Shown here: piece after piece, positions 1 through 9,039 of the stretch
How positions within the stretch are numbered: the stretch's first letter is position 1
Layout of the letters: each line of letters starts with the position of its first letter
Assembly (NCBI GenBank): GCA_905214225.1
Contig: CAJMLL010000004.1
Span: 27,946 to 91,945, forward strand
Reading direction: 5' to 3'
DNA from: an uncultured bacterium
GTDB taxonomy: Bacteria > Bacillota > Clostridia > Peptostreptococcales > Anaerovoracaceae
Length of the DNA: 64,000 nucleotides
Translations under genes and position numbers: made by a program
The notes under the pieces: generated by a model
Databases searched by the model: none
What the model saw: the letters and a program-made list of their open reading frames with translations, nothing else
What the model was told of the DNA's origin: nothing

Positions 1-1194
1 TTCGGCATCATTTTCCTTACAATCGCACTGGTCATTTTCGGCGTGGTTATGGTGTTCAGCGCAAGTTACTATTATTCCCTGAATAATACCGGTTCGCCGT
101 ACGGATATCTGAAAAAGCAGACCGTCTGGGCACTGATCGGATTCGGTCTGATGTATGCCTTTTCCAAACTGGATTACCATTTCTGGCGCCGGGCATCCAT
201 CTGGATCCTTCTGGGCAGTCTGGTGCTGCTGCTGCTGGTTCTGACGCCTCTGGGAACGAATGTAAACGGCGCGACGAGATGGATTTACATCGGCCCGCTT
301 AGTATTATGCCGGGAGAACTTGCCAAGGGAGCGATTATCGTCTATGTCGCGGCCTACTATTCCGCGAACACAAAGAGGATCAAATCCTTTACACAGGGTG
401 TGCTTCCGATGGCAGCGGTTGTGGCGGTGTTCTGCGGCCTGATTGTAAAACAGCCGAACCTGTCTACAGCGATTACCCTGGCAGGCATTGTGTTTCTGAT
501 GATGGTGGTAGCCGGACTGAACCGCTTCTGGATCGTTTTAGCAGCGGTCGTTTCTGTCGGCGGTGCAGCGTTCGTCGTATCCGCGAGGGAGTTCCTGAGC
601 GGAAGCAGCGCCTACTGGGCCAGACGTATCACCAGTTTCATGAACCCGTTCGCAGACGCGAAGGGAGACGGCTATCAGGTCGTTCAGTCTCTTCTGGCAC
701 TGGGAACCGGCGGTCTGAAGGGCCTGGGCCTGGGACGCAGCATCCAGAAAAACCTCTATCTGCCGGAACCGCAGAACGATTTCATCCTTTCCATTATCGG
801 AGAGGAACTTGGATTCATCGGTGTCCTGTTTCTGCTCTGCGTCTTCCTGCTTCTGGTCTGGCGCTGCCTGGTCATTTCCATGAGGGCACCTGACCGGATG
901 GGAATGCTCCTTGCGGCAGGATTCGGAATCATGATCGGTGTGCAGGTTATCCTGAATGTGGCGGTCGTCACATCCTCGATGCCGCCGACCGGAGTTGCGC
1001 TTCCCTTTATCAGCTACGGAGGAAATTCACTCTGGATTTTCATGGGCGGAATGGGAATTACGCTGAATATTTCCAGGCAGATATCCGGCGGAGGCGAAAT
1101 CGTCCGGGAAGATACAGAAGAAGTCCGCAGGACAAAAAGAAAAAGCAAGAGAAATAAACGATCTGTGCGCCGCCGCAGAGCTGCACAGTCATAA
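1..1194 (+). CDS. ftsW: FtsW/SpoVE-type SEDS peptidoglycan glycosyltransferase (5' end cut off)
   Basis: The reading frame is open from base 1, so the true start lies outside the window. The protein is a polytopic membrane SEDS enzyme that polymerises lipid II into glycan strands at the septum (FtsW) or in the spore cortex (SpoVE). Visible family marks are the loop LPEPQNDFI followed by GEELGFIG, which carries the Asp proposed as catalytic in SEDS proteins, and the C-terminal signature PPTGVALPFISYGG. Another conserved stretch reads KQPNLSTA, with Asn where many relatives have Asp. The C-terminal tail is strongly basic. It is followed 30 bases later by murG and then divIB and ftsZ, the usual clostridial order. 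FtsW and SpoVE cannot be told apart from this fragment. Confidence 0.93.
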   Translation, partial: FGIIFLTIALVIFGVVMVFSASYYYSLNNTGSPYGYLKKQTVWALIGFGLMYAFSKLDYHFWRRASIWILLGSLVLLLLVLTPLGTNVNGATRWIYIGPLSIMPGELAKGAIIVYVAAYYSANTKRIKSFTQGVLPMAAVVAVFCGLIVKQPNLSTAITLAGIVFLMMVVAGLNRFWIVLAAVVSVGGAAFVVSAREFLSGSSAYWARRITSFMNPFADAKGDGYQVVQSLLALGTGGLKGLGLGRSIQKNLYLPEPQNDFILSIIGEELGFIGVLFLLCVFLLLVWRCLVISMRAPDRMGMLLAAGFGIMIGVQVILNVAVVTSSMPPTGVALPFISYGGNSLWIFMGGMGITLNISRQISGGGEIVREDTEEVRRTKRKSKRNKRSVRRRRAAQS

Positions 1195-1224
1195 CGTCGT
1201 AATGTTGAAGGAGAAATAATTTAA

Positions 1225-2331
1225 ATGAGATTAATCATCACTGGTGGAGGCAGCGGAGGGCACATTTATCCGGCCCTTGCGATTGCAGATGAAATCTGTA
1301 AACAGGAACCGGGATCGAAGGTCCTCTACATCGGAAATCATGTCGGACTGGAAACGGAAATTGTGCCGAAAACCGGATATGACATGGAACTGGTTGCCGC
1401 GCGCTGGTTTGAGAAGACGCCGCTGGGAGTCATAAAAACGTCAGCGGTGACCCTTCACGGATCAAATCAGTCGCTCAGGATCATGAAAAAATTCAGACCG
1501 GACGCGGTGGTCGGAACCGGCGGATTCGTCTGTGTGCCGGTTATCCACGCGGCACACCGCTATGGATGTAAAGTGTATATCCACGAGCAGAACGCTTTCC
1601 CGGGAGTTGCGAACCGTTTTCTGGAACGCTACGTCACCCGCGTATTTCTGGGATTCGGCGATGCCTCACAGTATTTCAAACAGCCGCAGAAACACACGGT
1701 TGTCGGAAATCCTGTACGCGACAGGTTCTTTAATGTTGACCGTGCCGTCTGCAGAAAGAACCTGGGACTGAGCCCGGATGACTTTGTCATTTTCTCCTTC
1801 GCGGGGAGCCAGGGAGCCAACCAGATGACCCGGGTTATGTACGAAGTCATGAAGCAGCTGAACGGAAAGAAAAATATCGTTCTTCTGTTCGGAACCGGCA
1901 CCCTGCATTACGGCTGGGTGCAGGACCAGATTAAAGAAGATGGAGTTCAGCTGCAGGATAACATCCGCATCATGGATTACATCAATGATATGGAAAATTA
2001 CCTCGGAGCAAGCGACCTGGTCATCAGCCGCGCGGGAGCACTTTCCGTGGCAGAGACCTGCGTAACCGGACGCGCGTCCATTCTGGTGCCGTCTCCGAAT
2101 GTTCCGGGCAATCACCAGTATTTCAATGCCAGATCGGTTTCCGACAAGGGCGGTGCGATCCTGATTGAAGAAAAAGATTTTACAATGAATAAAGTCATGC
2201 AGGAGATTTATCATCTGCAGGAACATCCGGAAGAACTCCGGGCAATGGAGCAGGCAGCAGAGAAATGTGCGCCGAAGAATGCCACAGAGAGAATCTATCA
2301 GGTGATCAGAAGTGATCTGGATGCCAGATAG
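1225..2331 (+). CDS. murG: UDP-GlcNAc:undecaprenyl-PP-MurNAc-pentapeptide GlcNAc transferase MurG
   Basis: MurG adds GlcNAc to lipid I to make lipid II on the inner face of the membrane, the substrate of the FtsW-type enzyme encoded just upstream. The 368-residue length is normal for the family. The N-terminal GT-B motif GGGSGGH is at residues 7-13. The C-terminal half has the UDP-GlcNAc binding region SRAGALSVAE followed by NHQYFNA. The start is an ATG behind GGAG at about 1210. The gene lies between ftsW and divIB in what looks like one operon. Confidence 0.95.
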   Translation: MRLIITGGGSGGHIYPALAIADEICKQEPGSKVLYIGNHVGLETEIVPKTGYDMELVAARWFEKTPLGVIKTSAVTLHGSNQSLRIMKKFRPDAVVGTGGFVCVPVIHAAHRYGCKVYIHEQNAFPGVANRFLERYVTRVFLGFGDASQYFKQPQKHTVVGNPVRDRFFNVDRAVCRKNLGLSPDDFVIFSFAGSQGANQMTRVMYEVMKQLNGKKNIVLLFGTGTLHYGWVQDQIKEDGVQLQDNIRIMDYINDMENYLGASDLVISRAGALSVAETCVTGRASILVPSPNVPGNHQYFNARSVSDKGGAILIEEKDFTMNKVMQEIYHLQEHPEELRAMEQAAEKCAPKNATERIYQVIRSDLDAR

Positions 2332-2423
2332 CGCAGGGTTAGGGATCTGACCCGGGATTCCATTCTGCTTCTGCCGGAAAGCTTCTGTGATTGCGATAAA
2401 GATATTCAAGGAGGGGGCAGAAT

Positions 2424-3455
2424 ATGGACGATCGTGAACAGAAAAAAATAGACGATACGCAGCAGCGTTATCCGACGAGCCGGAATTCTGTTCACGTTGA
2501 CTTTGACTGGGGAACAGGAGAGGAAAAGAAGGATTCTCCTTCTCCGGATGAAGCCTTGAATTTCTTCAGAAATCGCGGGGCCGGCGCGGAGGAAAACAGC
2601 GCTTCGGATTACTCCGGAAGGAGTGGTCAGGACATGGTGGAGCCCTCTGCGGAAGAAAACAACAGGGATGCAGATCTAGAGGCGCGGAGTCCGGAGGATC
2701 TGGGATTTCACAAAGTGCCGAGAAAAAAGAAAAAGCACAGGAAAAAGCATATCCTGCTGGACATCCTGATCGTCATCGCTCTTGCGCTGGGCCTTGCCGC
2801 CTTCCTTTTGTCGCCTGTCTTCAACGTCAAAAACATCGACGTTCAGGGAAATCACTATTACTCAGACAGTGAAGTGATCAATATCGCGGATGCGCAGAAG
2901 GGTGAGAGCCTGTTCGCGCTGAGCGGATACAGGCAGATGAAGGACAGGCTGCTGCAGAATCCGTACTTTACGGAGGTGAAATTCCGCTTCCATCTGCCGT
3001 CGACCCTGGTTATCCGGGTGAAGGAAAGAAAACAGGTGGCGGCCATCAAGTACGGCGATCAGTATATCGTAATTGACGGAAAGGGACGGGTGCTGAGAAT
3101 CACCAGTGTCAACCCGGACATCACGATTCTGAAGGGCCTGAAGCTCAGCCGGATCACACTGGGAAAGCGAGTGAGGGCGGAGCAGAGCGGAACCCTGCAG
3201 TATATGCTGGATATGATTGCGGAGACGCAGAAAGGCGATTTTTATTTCCGGGAGATCGATATGTCTGGCGTTATCGTGAAAGCGTACATCACCAGAACGC
3301 TTCTGGTAAAATGCAGCGCCTCGCAGCTGAAAAAGGCGGTTGCGGACGGAAATCTGCAGAAGGTCGTGAATAAACTCTTCAAGAGTAAAATTTACAGAGG
3401 CACGATCAGTATAGGAAAAGCGAATTACATGTATTTCTCGCCGTCAGTATCATAA
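2424..3455 (+). CDS. divIB: Cell division protein DivIB/FtsQ
   Basis: Bitopic division protein of the FtsQ/DivIB family, which holds the FtsL-DivIC partners in the septal complex. Residues 1-100 form a long, charged, probably disordered cytoplasmic region ending in a Lys/Arg-rich stretch (99-108). A single membrane helix covers about 109-130. The POTRA domain starts directly after it with FNVKNIDVQGNHYYS, the usual opening for this family, and a beta domain follows. The start ATG sits behind AGGAGGGGG at about 2410. The position between murG and ftsZ supports the call. The cytoplasmic region is long compared with proteobacterial FtsQ but ordinary for Firmicutes. Confidence 0.9.
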   Translation: MDDREQKKIDDTQQRYPTSRNSVHVDFDWGTGEEKKDSPSPDEALNFFRNRGAGAEENSASDYSGRSGQDMVEPSAEENNRDADLEARSPEDLGFHKVPRKKKKHRKKHILLDILIVIALALGLAAFLLSPVFNVKNIDVQGNHYYSDSEVINIADAQKGESLFALSGYRQMKDRLLQNPYFTEVKFRFHLPSTLVIRVKERKQVAAIKYGDQYIVIDGKGRVLRITSVNPDITILKGLKLSRITLGKRVRAEQSGTLQYMLDMIAETQKGDFYFREIDMSGVIVKAYITRTLLVKCSASQLKKAVADGNLQKVVNKLFKSKIYRGTISIGKANYMYFSPSVS

Positions 3456-3558
3456 TGTAAACGGGCAGAAACGTGTGTATTCAATAGATAATGATAATGC
3501 AAAACACTAAATTATATGGTAGAATAAAACATACTATGTATCCAAGGAGGCAGTGGGG

Positions 3559-4698
3559 ATGTTGCAATTTGAAAATGAACAGGATACGTCAGCTGTTCTG
3601 AAAGTAATCGGAGTCGGCGGCGGCGGATGTAACGCGGTGAACCGCATGATTGAAACCGGGCTCGGCGGAGTTGACTATATAGCCGTTAATACAGACCAGC
3701 AGGCACTGAAGAAGAGCAATGCGGAAACGAAGGTGCAGATTGGTGAAAAACTGACCAAGGGACTGGGCGCCGGCGGAAACCCGGAGATCGGCCAGCATTC
3801 TGCGGAAGAGACGCTCGATGATATCGTGCAGCTGATCAAGGGAAGCGACATGGTCTTTATCACAGCCGGAATGGGCGGCGGAACAGGAACCGGTGCGGCT
3901 CCGATCATCGCCAAGGCTGCGAAGGACATGGGAATCCTGACGGTCGGCGTGGTCACCAAGCCATTTACTTTTGAGGGACGCAAGAGAATGCAGCAGGCAG
4001 AGAAAGGTCTGCAGTTCCTGAAGAAGTACGTCGATTCTCTGGTTGTCGTTCCGAATGACAAGCTGATTGAGAACAGTGAGAAAGATACCTCCCTGCTTCA
4101 GGCATTTGCGATGGCAGACGATGTCCTGCGTCAGGGTGTTCAGGGAATCTCCGATCTGATTTCCGAGGATGCGCTGATCAATGTGGATTTCGCGGATGTA
4201 AGATCTGTCATGACCGACCGCGGAATCGCACACATGGGAGTCGGCAAGGGCAAGGGCGAGAACCGCGCCAAGGATGCGGTTCAGGCAGCCATCGAGAGTC
4301 CGCTGCTGGAGACCAGAATCGACGGTGCCAAGGCAATCCTGCTCTACGTTGCAGGCGGCTACGATCTGGGCATGATGGAGGTCAACGAAATCGCAAGCCA
4401 GGTCGAGGAGCAGGCGGCAGACGATGCAATCCTGATCTTCGGTGCATCCGTAACCGAGGAAATGAAGGACGAGGTTTCCATTACGGTGATTGCAACCGGA
4501 TTCGGAAGCTCCGGACTGGAAGACGGACCGGACAGCTTTACTGCGCCTAAGGGAATGAACAACCGCAGAACCGTAATGACAGACAACGGTCTGCGCGGCA
4601 AGGAAGTCACTCTGGATGACATTTTCCAGAGCACCCGCAGTGAGAACCCGGCGGATTCCAAGTTCGACATTCCGACCTTCCTGAATAATAACAAGTAA
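3559..4698 (+). CDS. ftsZ: Cell division GTPase FtsZ
   Basis: Tubulin-like GTPase that forms the Z ring. From the chosen ATG the protein has 379 residues. It shows the G-loop [10 protein letters not shown] near residues 19-28, the tubulin signature GGGTGTG at 106-112, the T7-loop region NVDFADV, and the C-terminal anchor peptide [10 protein letters not shown], which binds partners such as FtsA or SepF. A GTG at 3553 is also in frame, but AAGGAGG at 3544-3550 lies only 2 bases from it and 8 bases from the ATG at 3559, so the ATG is preferred. A hairpin terminator follows. No ftsA or sepF is present in the window; zapA lies about 1 kb downstream. Confidence 0.97.
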   Translation: MLQFENEQDTSAVLKVIGVGGGGCNAVNRMIETGLGGVDYIAVNTDQQALKKSNAETKVQIGEKLTKGLGAGGNPEIGQHSAEETLDDIVQLIKGSDMVFITAGMGGGTGTGAAPIIAKAAKDMGILTVGVVTKPFTFEGRKRMQQAEKGLQFLKKYVDSLVVVPNDKLIENSEKDTSLLQAFAMADDVLRQGVQGISDLISEDALINVDFADVRSVMTDRGIAHMGVGKGKGENRAKDAVQAAIESPLLETRIDGAKAILLYVAGGYDLGMMEVNEIASQVEEQAADDAILIFGASVTEEMKDEVSITVIATGFGSSGLEDGPDSFTAPKGMNNRRTVMTDNGLRGKEVTLDDIFQSTRSENPADSKFDIPTFLNNNK

Positions 4699-4750
4699 AC
4701 CGGCGGAAATCAGCCATCCGGCAGGAGTCCGCAGGCAGAAGAGAATGAGT

Positions 4751-4780
4751 GAAGCCGGTTTCTGCCGGCTTCATTGTTTA
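4751..4780 (+). terminator. Terminator-like hairpin after ftsZ
   Basis: An 8-bp stem GAAGCCGG/CCGGCTTC (4751-4758 with 4765-4772) with a 6-base loop is followed by ATTGTTTA. The T tract is weak, so this may be a leaky terminator ahead of the methyltransferase gene. Confidence 0.6.
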
Positions 4781-4808
4781 CTGAATCAGTGTGCAGAAGG
4801 AGGAATCC

Positions 4809-5591
4809 ATGGTCACTTATATCACATCGAAGGATAATCCGGTTTTCTGGGACTGCCGGAAACTTCTGCATAAGAAACACCGCCAGAAGGAGAAGCGCTT
4901 TCTGACGGAGGGCGACAATCTCTGCGCAGAGGCTGTCCGCTCGGATATGGCGCAGGATCTGATTTTCTGCGAGGGGACCCGTTACGCGAAACACGCGGAG
5001 GACTGGAATTTCAAGGCTTCCTATATTTTCAGCCGGGAGCTCTTCCAGCAGATTTCCGACACCGAGACCAGCATGGGCGTTCTGGCCGTCGTCCGTCAAA
5101 AAGAAATCAGCCAGGAGGAAATGGAGCGTCTGGAAAGTTCTGACGGGAACATCGTAATCCTCGACCAGCTCCAGGATCCCGGAAACATCGGAACGATTAT
5201 CCGTACCGCGGAGGGCGCCGGATATGAGGCCGTGGTCTGCGTAAAGGGGACCGCGGATATCTACGCGCCGAAAACGGTCCGCGCGGCGGCAGGATCGATT
5301 CTGCGGCTTCCGCTTCTGTTTGAGGACAGCGCGGACAGCGCCGCGGAACTGGCCCACCGCCTGGGAAAGAAAATCGCTGTGACAGATGTCCACGGTGAAT
5401 TTCCCTATTATGAGGCCGGACTTTCTGAGAAAACAGCCCTTGTTATAGGAAATGAAGGAAACGGCGTGGAACAGAAATTCCTCGACGCGGCGGACGTGCG
5501 TGTGACGATCCCGATGCGGGGCGGGCTGGAATCCCTGAATGCCAGCATTGCCGCGGCCATTCTGATGTATGAGGCCGTGCGCGGGAAATAA
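4809..5591 (+). CDS. TrmH/SpoU-family RNA 2'-O-methyltransferase
   Basis: SPOUT-class methyltransferase that transfers a methyl group from SAM to a ribose 2'-OH in rRNA or tRNA; the target cannot be read from the sequence. The N-terminal part has the substrate-binding fold start (KRFLTEGDN). The three SPOUT motifs are present: DPGNIGTIIRTA from residue 123, VIGNEGNGV around 213-221, and IPMRGGLESLNASIAAAI near the end. A GTG at 4791 is in frame, but AGAAGGAGG at 4795-4803 sits within that extension and points to the ATG at 4809. In other Firmicutes such genes often lie near pheST; here it lies between ftsZ and zapA. Confidence 0.88.
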   Translation: MVTYITSKDNPVFWDCRKLLHKKHRQKEKRFLTEGDNLCAEAVRSDMAQDLIFCEGTRYAKHAEDWNFKASYIFSRELFQQISDTETSMGVLAVVRQKEISQEEMERLESSDGNIVILDQLQDPGNIGTIIRTAEGAGYEAVVCVKGTADIYAPKTVRAAAGSILRLPLLFEDSADSAAELAHRLGKKIAVTDVHGEFPYYEAGLSEKTALVIGNEGNGVEQKFLDAADVRVTIPMRGGLESLNASIAAAILMYEAVRGK

Positions 5592-5657
5592 GAAGTATTG
5601 AAATGATGAGTTTACAGGGCAGGGCCCTGAGAACATAGTAATGAAGGTGGATGCAGT

Positions 5658-6164
5658 ATGGCAGACAGTGTAAAAGTGAGGATCTTCGGACAGGAGTACA
5701 GCATAACCGGGGACAAGACGCCGGAGGAAATCGAAAAGATCGCATCTTACGTGGATGAGAAGATGAAGCTGATTTCCAAGGTCGCGGGCGGAGGAACTGT
5801 CAGCGGTGTGCCGGCTCTGACCTGTCTGAATATTGCAGAAGAATATTTTGACCTGCTGTCCAGAATGGACCGTCTGCGTACGGAAAAGGAAAAGGCCGTC
5901 AATGACAGCAAGCAGTATCTGCGGGCCATGGACGAGGCAAAGGATTCCTATGTCAAGGCGAAGGACCAGATGGAGAAGATGAAGTCGGAGCGCCAGAACG
6001 AGCAGACGGTGCGCCGCGATCTGGAAAAGAAGTGCGCAGAGTACGAGAATTCGATTTTTGATCTTCAGATGGAAAACATCCAGCTGAAGAGTGAGCTGGA
6101 GAAGATGAACCAGAGCGGCCTGACCGGAAAGTCCTCTTCCGACAGCGATGAAAGCAAGAAATAA
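5658..6164 (+). CDS. zapA: Cell division protein ZapA
   Basis: ZapA bundles FtsZ filaments at midcell. The N-terminal globular domain is clear (VKVRIFGQEYSI, then the TPEEIEKIASYVDEKM helix). A coiled coil of about 80 residues rich in Glu and Lys follows, then a Ser/Asp/Lys-rich tail. At 168 residues it is longer than the roughly 85-110 residues of typical ZapA, and the extra length is in the coiled coil and tail, as is common in Clostridia. The start ATG is preceded by GAAGGTGG at 5644-5651. mutS2 follows after 32 bases, a pairing widespread in Firmicutes. Confidence 0.9.
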   Translation: MADSVKVRIFGQEYSITGDKTPEEIEKIASYVDEKMKLISKVAGGGTVSGVPALTCLNIAEEYFDLLSRMDRLRTEKEKAVNDSKQYLRAMDEAKDSYVKAKDQMEKMKSERQNEQTVRRDLEKKCAEYENSIFDLQMENIQLKSELEKMNQSGLTGKSSSDSDESKK

Positions 6165-6196
6165 AAGTAATTCAGATACACAGAAAGACACTGCCT

Positions 6197-8587
6197 ATGA
6201 ATAAACGAGTACTTGAAATTCTGGAATATCATAAAATCATCGGCATGCTGATGGAAGAAACCGGATCGGAGCTTTCGCGCGCCATGGCGGAACATCTGAC
6301 ACCGGGCAGCGACAGACGGAACATAGAAGAAGGACTGAGGTCAACCACAGAAGCGGTTGACCTTATTGTGCGTAAAGGAGCCCTGCCGACGGAAAGTCTG
6401 TACAACATCTCCGATGCCGTCAGCCTGGCCAGAAAGGGCGGCGTGCTGACGACCCGCCAGCTTCTGCAGGTCCAGTCGGACCTTCGAATCGCCCAGCAGG
6501 TGGTTACCTTCATGAAGGGCGATCTTCCGGAGCTTCCGCATATCCAGGAACTGGTCGATCTGATCCGGCTTCATCCCCAGCTGGAATCCGACATTTCCCG
6601 CTGTATTCTGTCGGAAGATGAAATTGCCGACCGGGCATCCAGAGAACTCTATCAGATCCGCAAGAACATTCAGCTGGTGAATGAACAGATCAGAAGGCGG
6701 CTTGAGAAAATCGCCGGAAGCGCTTCCAACCAGCCTTATCTGCGGGATTCTATCGTCACTATGCGTGACGGAAGATACGTCATCCCGGTAAAGAGCGAGC
6801 ATAAGTCGAGATTCCCGGGAATCGTCCACGACCAGTCCAAGGCCGGATCCACCCTCTTCATCGAGCCGCAGGTCATCATCGACATGAATAATGAGCTGAA
6901 AGAACTGGAGCTTTCCGAGCAGGAAGAAATCCAGAAAATCCTCAGAGATCTCTCTGAACACGTGGGAGAGGTCGGCATCGACCTGCAGCATAATCAGGAG
7001 CTGATCGCGGAACTGGACTTCATGATGGCCAAGGGAAAACTCAGCTGCAGAATGCAGGCGGCAGAGCCCCAGATCCAGCCGGGCGGACCTCTGATTCTGA
7101 AAGAAGCCCGTCATCCCCTGCTGGACCAGGAGAAGGCCGTTCCGGTTTCCGTGGAACTGGGCGGTTCCTACCACACCCTGGTGATCACCGGACCAAATAC
7201 CGGAGGAAAAACCCTGACCCTGAAGACCATCGGCCTGCTTCAGCTGATGGCTCAGAGCGGCCTGCACATCCCGGCATCTTCCGAGAGCCGGCTGCCGATT
7301 TACCAGTATATTTTTGCCGACATCGGAGACGAGCAGAGCATCGAACAGAGCCTGTCCACCTTCTCCTCCCACATGAAGAACATCGTCTTCATCACCAAGA
7401 AAGCAGACCAGAGAACTCTGGTCCTGCTGGACGAGCTGGGCGGAGGAACCGACCCGACGGAAGGCGCGGCCCTTGCCGTTTCCGTTCTGGAAGAGCTGCG
7501 GCAGAGAAAGGCCACGACCGCCGCGACGACCCATTACAACGAGGTGAAGAAATACGCCCTGTCCAGTGAAGACGTGGAGAATGCCTCCATGGAGTTCAAC
7601 GTAGAGACCCTGAACCCGACCTACCGCCTGATGATCGGCGTGCCGGGGCGGTCCAACGCCTTTGAAATTTCCAAGAAGCTGGGCCTTTCGAAGAAAATCA
7701 TCGACCGGGCTTCCCGGATGATCGAGACCGGAGATCTGGAGTTTGAGGACGTCATTTCCGCCATCGATGAAGACCGCCGCAAGGCTGAGGATGAACGCCG
7801 GGAAGCGGATAAGATTTACGCCTCCATGAAGGAAGAGAAAGAGCGCTTTGAAGAGGAAAAGAAGCGTCTGGAGAAAGAGAAGGACGAGATTCTGGTGGAA
7901 GCCAGAAGACAGGCCAGACGGATTCTGAAAGACGCCCGAGACACTGCCCACGATGTCCAGAAGGACCTGAATAAGATCTCCAGAATGGAAAGCCTGGGCG
8001 AGCGGAATAAGGCGCTGGCAAAGAGCAAGCACAAGCTGAAAAAGAAAGAAGACCGCTACGCGGAACACATCGTCCAGAGAGTCAACAGCAATCCGGTGGA
8101 TGCGTCCCAGCTGGCCGTGGGTGACCGGGTGGAAGTCCTGTCCCTGCACCAGAAAGGCGATCTTCTGACCCTGCCGGATGAAAAAGATCAGGTTGTTGTT
8201 CAGCTGGGCATTGCCAGAATGACCGTTCCGCTGAACAATCTGGTGCTGCTGAACGACGGCTCCGCCAAAGCGAATAAGAAAAAGACGATTTCTCACAGGA
8301 GCTCCTCCAACATAAGAAGAAGAAAGACGATGTCTGTCTCCACGTCCATCGATGTGAGAGGAAAGAATGCGGACGACGCCAGAATGGACGTGGAGAAGTA
8401 CATGGATGACGTCTACATCAGCGGCCTGAAGGAAGTCACCATCATTCACGGCAGAGGCGAGGGCATCCTGAAACAGGAAATCAGAAGGATGCTGAAACGC
8501 AATCCACATATTGCGTCCATCCGCCCCGGAACCTATAATGAAGGCGGCGAAGGCGTCACAATTGTTAAGATGAAGGATGAATCATAA
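6197..8587 (+). CDS. mutS2: MutS2 (RqcU) ATPase with Smr domain
   Basis: MutS-family ATPase lacking the mismatch-recognition domains. In Bacillus subtilis the protein acts in ribosome rescue by splitting collided ribosomes, and in other bacteria it restrains recombination. It has 796 residues, close to the family norm. Visible features are a MutS core, the Walker A GPNTGGKT near residue 331, Walker B LVLLDELGGGTDP near 408, a long charged coiled coil at about 510-640, and a C-terminal Smr domain (SIDVRGKNADDA, later HGRGEG) near 715-790. The stop codon overlaps the ATG of the DUF523 gene by one base, so the two are likely translationally coupled. Confidence 0.95.
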   Translation: MNKRVLEILEYHKIIGMLMEETGSELSRAMAEHLTPGSDRRNIEEGLRSTTEAVDLIVRKGALPTESLYNISDAVSLARKGGVLTTRQLLQVQSDLRIAQQVVTFMKGDLPELPHIQELVDLIRLHPQLESDISRCILSEDEIADRASRELYQIRKNIQLVNEQIRRRLEKIAGSASNQPYLRDSIVTMRDGRYVIPVKSEHKSRFPGIVHDQSKAGSTLFIEPQVIIDMNNELKELELSEQEEIQKILRDLSEHVGEVGIDLQHNQELIAELDFMMAKGKLSCRMQAAEPQIQPGGPLILKEARHPLLDQEKAVPVSVELGGSYHTLVITGPNTGGKTLTLKTIGLLQLMAQSGLHIPASSESRLPIYQYIFADIGDEQSIEQSLSTFSSHMKNIVFITKKADQRTLVLLDELGGGTDPTEGAALAVSVLEELRQRKATTAATTHYNEVKKYALSSEDVENASMEFNVETLNPTYRLMIGVPGRSNAFEISKKLGLSKKIIDRASRMIETGDLEFEDVISAIDEDRRKAEDERREADKIYASMKEEKERFEEEKKRLEKEKDEILVEARRQARRILKDARDTAHDVQKDLNKISRMESLGERNKALAKSKHKLKKKEDRYAEHIVQRVNSNPVDASQLAVGDRVEVLSLHQKGDLLTLPDEKDQVVVQLGIARMTVPLNNLVLLNDGSAKANKKKTISHRSSSNIRRRKTMSVSTSIDVRGKNADDARMDVEKYMDDVYISGLKEVTIIHGRGEGILKQEIRRMLKRNPHIASIRPGTYNEGGEGVTIVKMKDES

Positions 8588-9018
8588 TGTATATCATCAG
8601 TGCCTGCCTGCTTGGACATAACTGCAAGTACAACGGCGGAAACAACAGAAATGAAGACGTTATCAAGTTCGCGCAGGAGCACGGCTGCATCGCCGTCTGC
8701 CCGGAGACAGAAGGCGGACTGAAGGCCCCGCGGGAACCTGCAGAGAGGCAGAGAAGCCGCGTCATGAGCAAGTCCGGAGAAGACTGGACGGAGTATTTCC
8801 GGCAGGGGGCCAGGCGTTCCCTGAAACGGGCAGAAGATGCCGCGAAAGAAGCAGGAGAAAGGATGGAAGGCGCCATTCTGAAGGCCAGAAGCCCGTCCTG
8901 CGGATATGGAAATGTATACGACGGAAGCTTTACCGGAAAAACCAGAGAAGGAGACGGCTGCTTTGCGCAGCTTCTCCGGGAAAAAGGAATCCCGGTCAAG
9001 ACGGAAGAAGATCTTTAA
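8587..9018 (+). CDS. DUF523 family protein
   Basis: Small cytosolic protein of the DUF523 (YbbK-like) family, of unknown function. The family pattern is plain: ISACLLGHNCKYNGG at the N-terminus, AVCPETEGGL around residues 38-47, and ILKARSPSCGYG around 98-109. The conserved cysteines suggest metal binding, but that is inference. It starts on the ATG that overlaps the mutS2 stop codon and ends 21 bases before argS. Confidence 0.85.
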   Translation: MYIISACLLGHNCKYNGGNNRNEDVIKFAQEHGCIAVCPETEGGLKAPREPAERQRSRVMSKSGEDWTEYFRQGARRSLKRAEDAAKEAGERMEGAILKARSPSCGYGNVYDGSFTGKTREGDGCFAQLLREKGIPVKTEEDL

Positions 9019-9039
9019 GAGATAAAGGAGAAACAGAAC